From the NCBI GenBank assembly GCA_016875515.1, contig VGRA01000095.1:1-8045 (forward strand): a stretch of 8,045 nucleotides of DNA, in the 5' to 3' direction. Source of the DNA: Deltaproteobacteria bacterium. GTDB lineage: Bacteria; Myxococcota; Myxococcia; Myxococcales; Myxococcaceae. Both the position numbers and the translations under genes were made by a program. Positions 5,922-8,045 of this stretch are shown here, piece after piece; within the stretch, counting starts at the first letter, position 1, and the number at the start of each line of letters is the position of its first letter. The notes beneath the pieces were generated by a model. It did not search any database and was not told where the DNA came from. It saw only the letters and a list, made by a program, of their open reading frames with translations.

Positions 5922-6809
5922 TCAGCGCTCGAAGTCCAGCCGGAGCAGCGACTCCGGGTCCACGTACTTCCCCTCGAGCTTCACCGCCCAGTGCAGGTGG
6001 GGGCCGGTGACGCGCCCGGTCATCCCCACGGCCCCGAGCAGCTCACCGCGCTTGACCTGCTGGCCCTCCGCCACGTCCGTGCGGGAGAAGTGGAAGTAGG
6101 CGGTGTAGAGGCCGGCGCCGTGGTGGAGGATGACGGTGTTGCCCGTGGAGAAGCACTCCCGCGCCATCACCACCATGCCGTCGTTGGCGGCCTGGACCGG
6201 GTCCCCCGTGCGGCCGTCCAGGTCGGTGCCCATGTGCTGGCTCTTCAACTTGCCGTTGTACACGCGCCGGTCACCGAAGGGGGCGGTGATCTCCGTGGCG
6301 CGCGGCCACTGGAAGTTCCGGGTGAAGAGCGGCGGGCCCCACGCCTGGCCGTAGGCGCGGTTGAAGGCTCGGTCGTCCTCCTTCATCTTCCGCTTCGCCG
6401 CGGCGTTGGGCGAGGTGAACCGCTTTGACACGCCGAGCACCCGCTCGCGGAACGCGGGCGGAAGCACCTGCAGCGCCCCTGCCAGCTCCGTCCCGTCTGC
6501 CAGGGCCACCGCCAGCGGCTGCTCGCCCGGCTCGGCGTCCACGGCCAGCCCCGCGAGCGCGCGGTGGCCGGCGGGCGTCCGGAAGAAGCGCAGCGCCTTG
6601 TCCCCGATCCGCCCCTCGGCCGGTGCCTTCTTGACGGGGACCGTCACCAGCAGCAGGTCCCCGGGCCGGGCCGTACCGGGGGACAGCCGCAGGGCCAGGG
6701 CGGCGGCAGGTGCAGGCGGGGAGCCCGGCGTGGCGGTGGGCGGTGTGACCGGCCCAACCGTTGCGGAGGCGAGCGCCGACGCGAGCGCCCGCGCGAGCGC
6801 CTCCCTCAC
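5922..6809 (-). CDS. M23-family zinc metallopeptidase (LytM/lysostaphin-like)
   Basis: This is a 295-aa endopeptidase of the peptidoglycan-cutting M23 family. The C-terminal catalytic domain (about 174-286) has HMGTD (zinc ligands His192, Asp196), AYFHFS (His240) and TGPHLHW (His271, His273), so all five residues corresponding to the LytM active site are intact. Typical flanking motifs PFGDRRVYNG, PVQAANDGMVV and GMTGRVTGPH are present. Residues about 38-118 look like the beta-sandwich domain found at the N-terminus of many proteobacterial M23 proteins (PGDLLLVTV, AGLAVDAEPGEQPLAVAL). The first 35 residues are Ala/Pro-rich (MREALARALASALASATVGP) and only a poor signal peptide, so the export route is uncertain. 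GTG 6809 overlaps the upstream stop by four bases (GTGA), which supports this start and coupling to the aminopeptidase gene. Role: probably cell-wall remodelling, inferred from the family. Confidence 0.88.
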   Translation of the reverse strand: MREALARALASALASATVGPVTPPTATPGSPPAPAAALALRLSPGTARPGDLLLVTVPVKKAPAEGRIGDKALRFFRTPAGHRALAGLAVDAEPGEQPLAVALADGTELAGALQVLPPAFRERVLGVSKRFTSPNAAAKRKMKEDDRAFNRAYGQAWGPPLFTRNFQWPRATEITAPFGDRRVYNGKLKSQHMGTDLDGRTGDPVQAANDGMVVMARECFSTGNTVILHHGAGLYTAYFHFSRTDVAEGQQVKRGELLGAVGMTGRVTGPHLHWAVKLEGKYVDPESLLRLDFER

Positions 6810-8045
6810 CGCGTCCGCCCCCGGGCGGGCTGCACCTTCCCCGCGCCTGCCGGCGGCGCCGCCGGGAAGTTGACCTCCAGCACCTTGCGGGCCTGGGCCT
6901 TCAGCGCGTCTGCCACGCCGCCTGCCTCCGTCACCGCGACCAGCGCCGCGCGCGCCTCGGGCGTCTTGACGTCGTCCAGGAGCTCCAGCACCCAGTGCTT
7001 GACGTCATCCCCGCGGTCCTCGTCCAGGAGGAACCCGAGGATGAAGGCCACCCCCTCCGGGGACTGGACCAACCGGTCGTTGTCGTGGAGGGCGGAGACC
7101 ACCACCCGGACCACCTCTGCGCCGAGCACGCCGTCCTCCAGCTCCCGGCGGAGGTGGGGGAGCACCTCCTTCCCCGGGTAGCGGGCCAGCCCGGCGAGCG
7201 CGGAGCGGTGGAAGAAGGGGCCCCGCCCCTTCTGGCGGCGGACTGCCGCGGCCAGCTCCGTCAGCGACTCGCCGTCTCCCAGCGCGGCCGACCCGCACGT
7301 CGCAGCCTCCACGAGGTTGGCGTCCAGGTCCGACCGGCGGAGGAGATCAAACAGGTACTCGCGGCCGGGCGCGTGATCCACCCGGCCGAGCAGCTGCAGC
7401 GCCGCGGCGCGCACCCGCAGGTTCCCCACCGCGTCCTCGGGGAGCCCCGCCGGCCGCTGCGCGAGCCCCAGGACGAGGGGCCCGAAGTCGGCGGGCAGGC
7501 GCTTCCAGGGGCTGTCTGCCAAACGGCGCAGGACCGCCTCCCGGACGTACGGGGAGGGATCCTCGGCGAGGGCGGCGAGCAGGGCGGTGAGCGCGGAGAG
7601 AGAAGGCGCGGAGCCGGTGGACGGCTCCTTCGAGAAGGGGGCCGCCAGCGCCAGCTGCGCGAGCAGCCGCCACGCCGGGTCCTTCTCCTCGCGCGCGGCG
7701 GAGATCCACTCCCCCTCAGGCAGCGCGGCGGCGTCCACGCGGGCCAGCGCGTTGCCGCCGCGGTTCCAGTTGATCCACTCGGGGGCCGCCGGCAGCTTCA
7801 CCTTCAGCGTCACCACCGGCTTGTCCACGGTGAGGGCCAGCGCCTCGTGGTAGGCGGGCTCGTAGCGCCGGTGGACGGTGAGGGGCAGCTTGAAGGCGAA
7901 GACGGTCTTGTCGGCCGGGTGGTTGGGGCGCTGCTTCACCGTGAGGGTCAGCTCCCCCGAGGCGTAGCTCCACGAGGGCTCCACCACCGGGTAGCCGCGG
8001 CGTGTCAGCCAGGCTTCCTTGAAGGCGCGGACCTCCTTCTCCTTT
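6806..8045 (-). CDS. M1-type aminopeptidase, C-terminal region with helical repeats (5' end outside window)
   Basis: The frame is open from the window edge, giving 412 residues to TGA at 6808-6806; GTG 7987 is internal. The first residues (AFKEAWLTRRGYPVVEPSWSY) match the junction after the M1 catalytic domain, where the F-x-x-W-x-x-x-x-G-x-P segment leads into a beta-sandwich. That domain follows (GELTLTVKQ ... FAFKLPLTVHRR ... VVTLKVKLPAAPEWINWN). From about in-window residue 110 to 390 the protein is alpha-helical with HEAT-like units (DPSPYVREAVLRRLAD, NLRVRAAALQLLGR, RSALAGLARYPGKEVLPHLR, DVKHWVLELLDDVKTPEARA), and it ends in a basic Ala/Pro/Gly tail. M1 enzymes remove N-terminal residues from peptides with a HEXXH zinc site, which would lie upstream of this window and cannot be checked. 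The stop overlaps the M23 start, so they form one operon. A HEAT-repeat protein without an active catalytic domain remains possible. Confidence 0.7.
   Translation of the reverse strand, partial: KEKEVRAFKEAWLTRRGYPVVEPSWSYASGELTLTVKQRPNHPADKTVFAFKLPLTVHRRYEPAYHEALALTVDKPVVTLKVKLPAAPEWINWNRGGNALARVDAAALPEGEWISAAREEKDPAWRLLAQLALAAPFSKEPSTGSAPSLSALTALLAALAEDPSPYVREAVLRRLADSPWKRLPADFGPLVLGLAQRPAGLPEDAVGNLRVRAAALQLLGRVDHAPGREYLFDLLRRSDLDANLVEAATCGSAALGDGESLTELAAAVRRQKGRGPFFHRSALAGLARYPGKEVLPHLRRELEDGVLGAEVVRVVVSALHDNDRLVQSPEGVAFILGFLLDEDRGDDVKHWVLELLDDVKTPEARAALVAVTEAGGVADALKAQARKVLEVNFPAAPPAGAGKVQPARGRTR

Noticed and set aside
5903..5926. Imperfect hairpin GCCGAGC ... GCTCAGC between the convergent crotonase and M23 genes.
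   Set aside because: It is seven pairs with one mismatch, a 10-base loop and no T run on either strand, and it overlaps the M23 stop. The 19-base gap may rely on Rho or overlapping transcription instead.
1..8045. tRNA, rRNA, riboswitch, CRISPR, transposase, integrase, toxin-antitoxin or phage features.
   Set aside because: None were seen on either strand. Coding regions fill nearly the whole window, and the largest gap is 78 bases.

Overview
The window is GC-rich chromosomal DNA with very few A/T-ending codons. It most likely comes from a myxobacterium or close relative (Myxococcota), although no 16S or other phylogenetic marker is present. The inference rests on three things: the composition, an AMIN-domain gene directly upstream of lptD, and the style of the proteins (a secreted lipoprotein with Ig-like domains and Asp/Asn-rich loops, a TetR of FadR type beside a crotonase, and an M1 aminopeptidase with a helical-repeat tail). 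I see no tRNA, rRNA, CRISPR array, insertion sequence, phage or defence gene. This looks like core/envelope chromosome rather than an island.

Layout. Positions 1-398 (+) hold the 3' end of an AMIN-domain protein. Its stop codon overlaps the start of lptD (398-2845, +), the outer-membrane LPS-assembly translocon. A 78-base gap with a candidate promoter and a good ribosome binding site leads to a TTG-started lipoprotein (2924-4432, +) with Big_1/invasin-like domains and EF-hand-like Asp/Asn loops. Six bases later begins a TetR/FadR-like regulator (4439-5077, +), and 42 bases after that an enoyl-CoA hydratase/isomerase (crotonase) family enzyme (5120-5902, +). Nineteen bases beyond is the tail of a convergent pair on the minus strand. 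That pair is an M1-type aminopeptidase C-terminal half (6806-8045, 5' end outside the window), translationally coupled by a GTGA overlap to an M23 zinc endopeptidase (5922-6809).

How the genes may work together. AMIN-LptD is an envelope-assembly unit: LptD places LPS in the outer leaflet, and AMIN domains in other proteins target the periplasm or peptidoglycan. The lipoprotein is probably on the cell surface or in the outer membrane. TetR plus crotonase is a typical local fatty-acyl-CoA metabolism module. M1 plus M23 is a hydrolase pair acting on peptides and, for M23, probably on peptidoglycan cross-links. The linkage of the lipoprotein to the TetR-crotonase pair rests only on short spacing.

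I did not find a clearly new multi-gene system. The points most worth a second look are: (1) the only four cysteines of mature LptD form two Cys-Asp-Cys motifs, placed where E. coli LptD makes its structural disulphides; (2) the lipoprotein's Big_1 plus DxNxNGxWD architecture; (3) the crotonase has glycine in place of one of the two classical catalytic glutamates.
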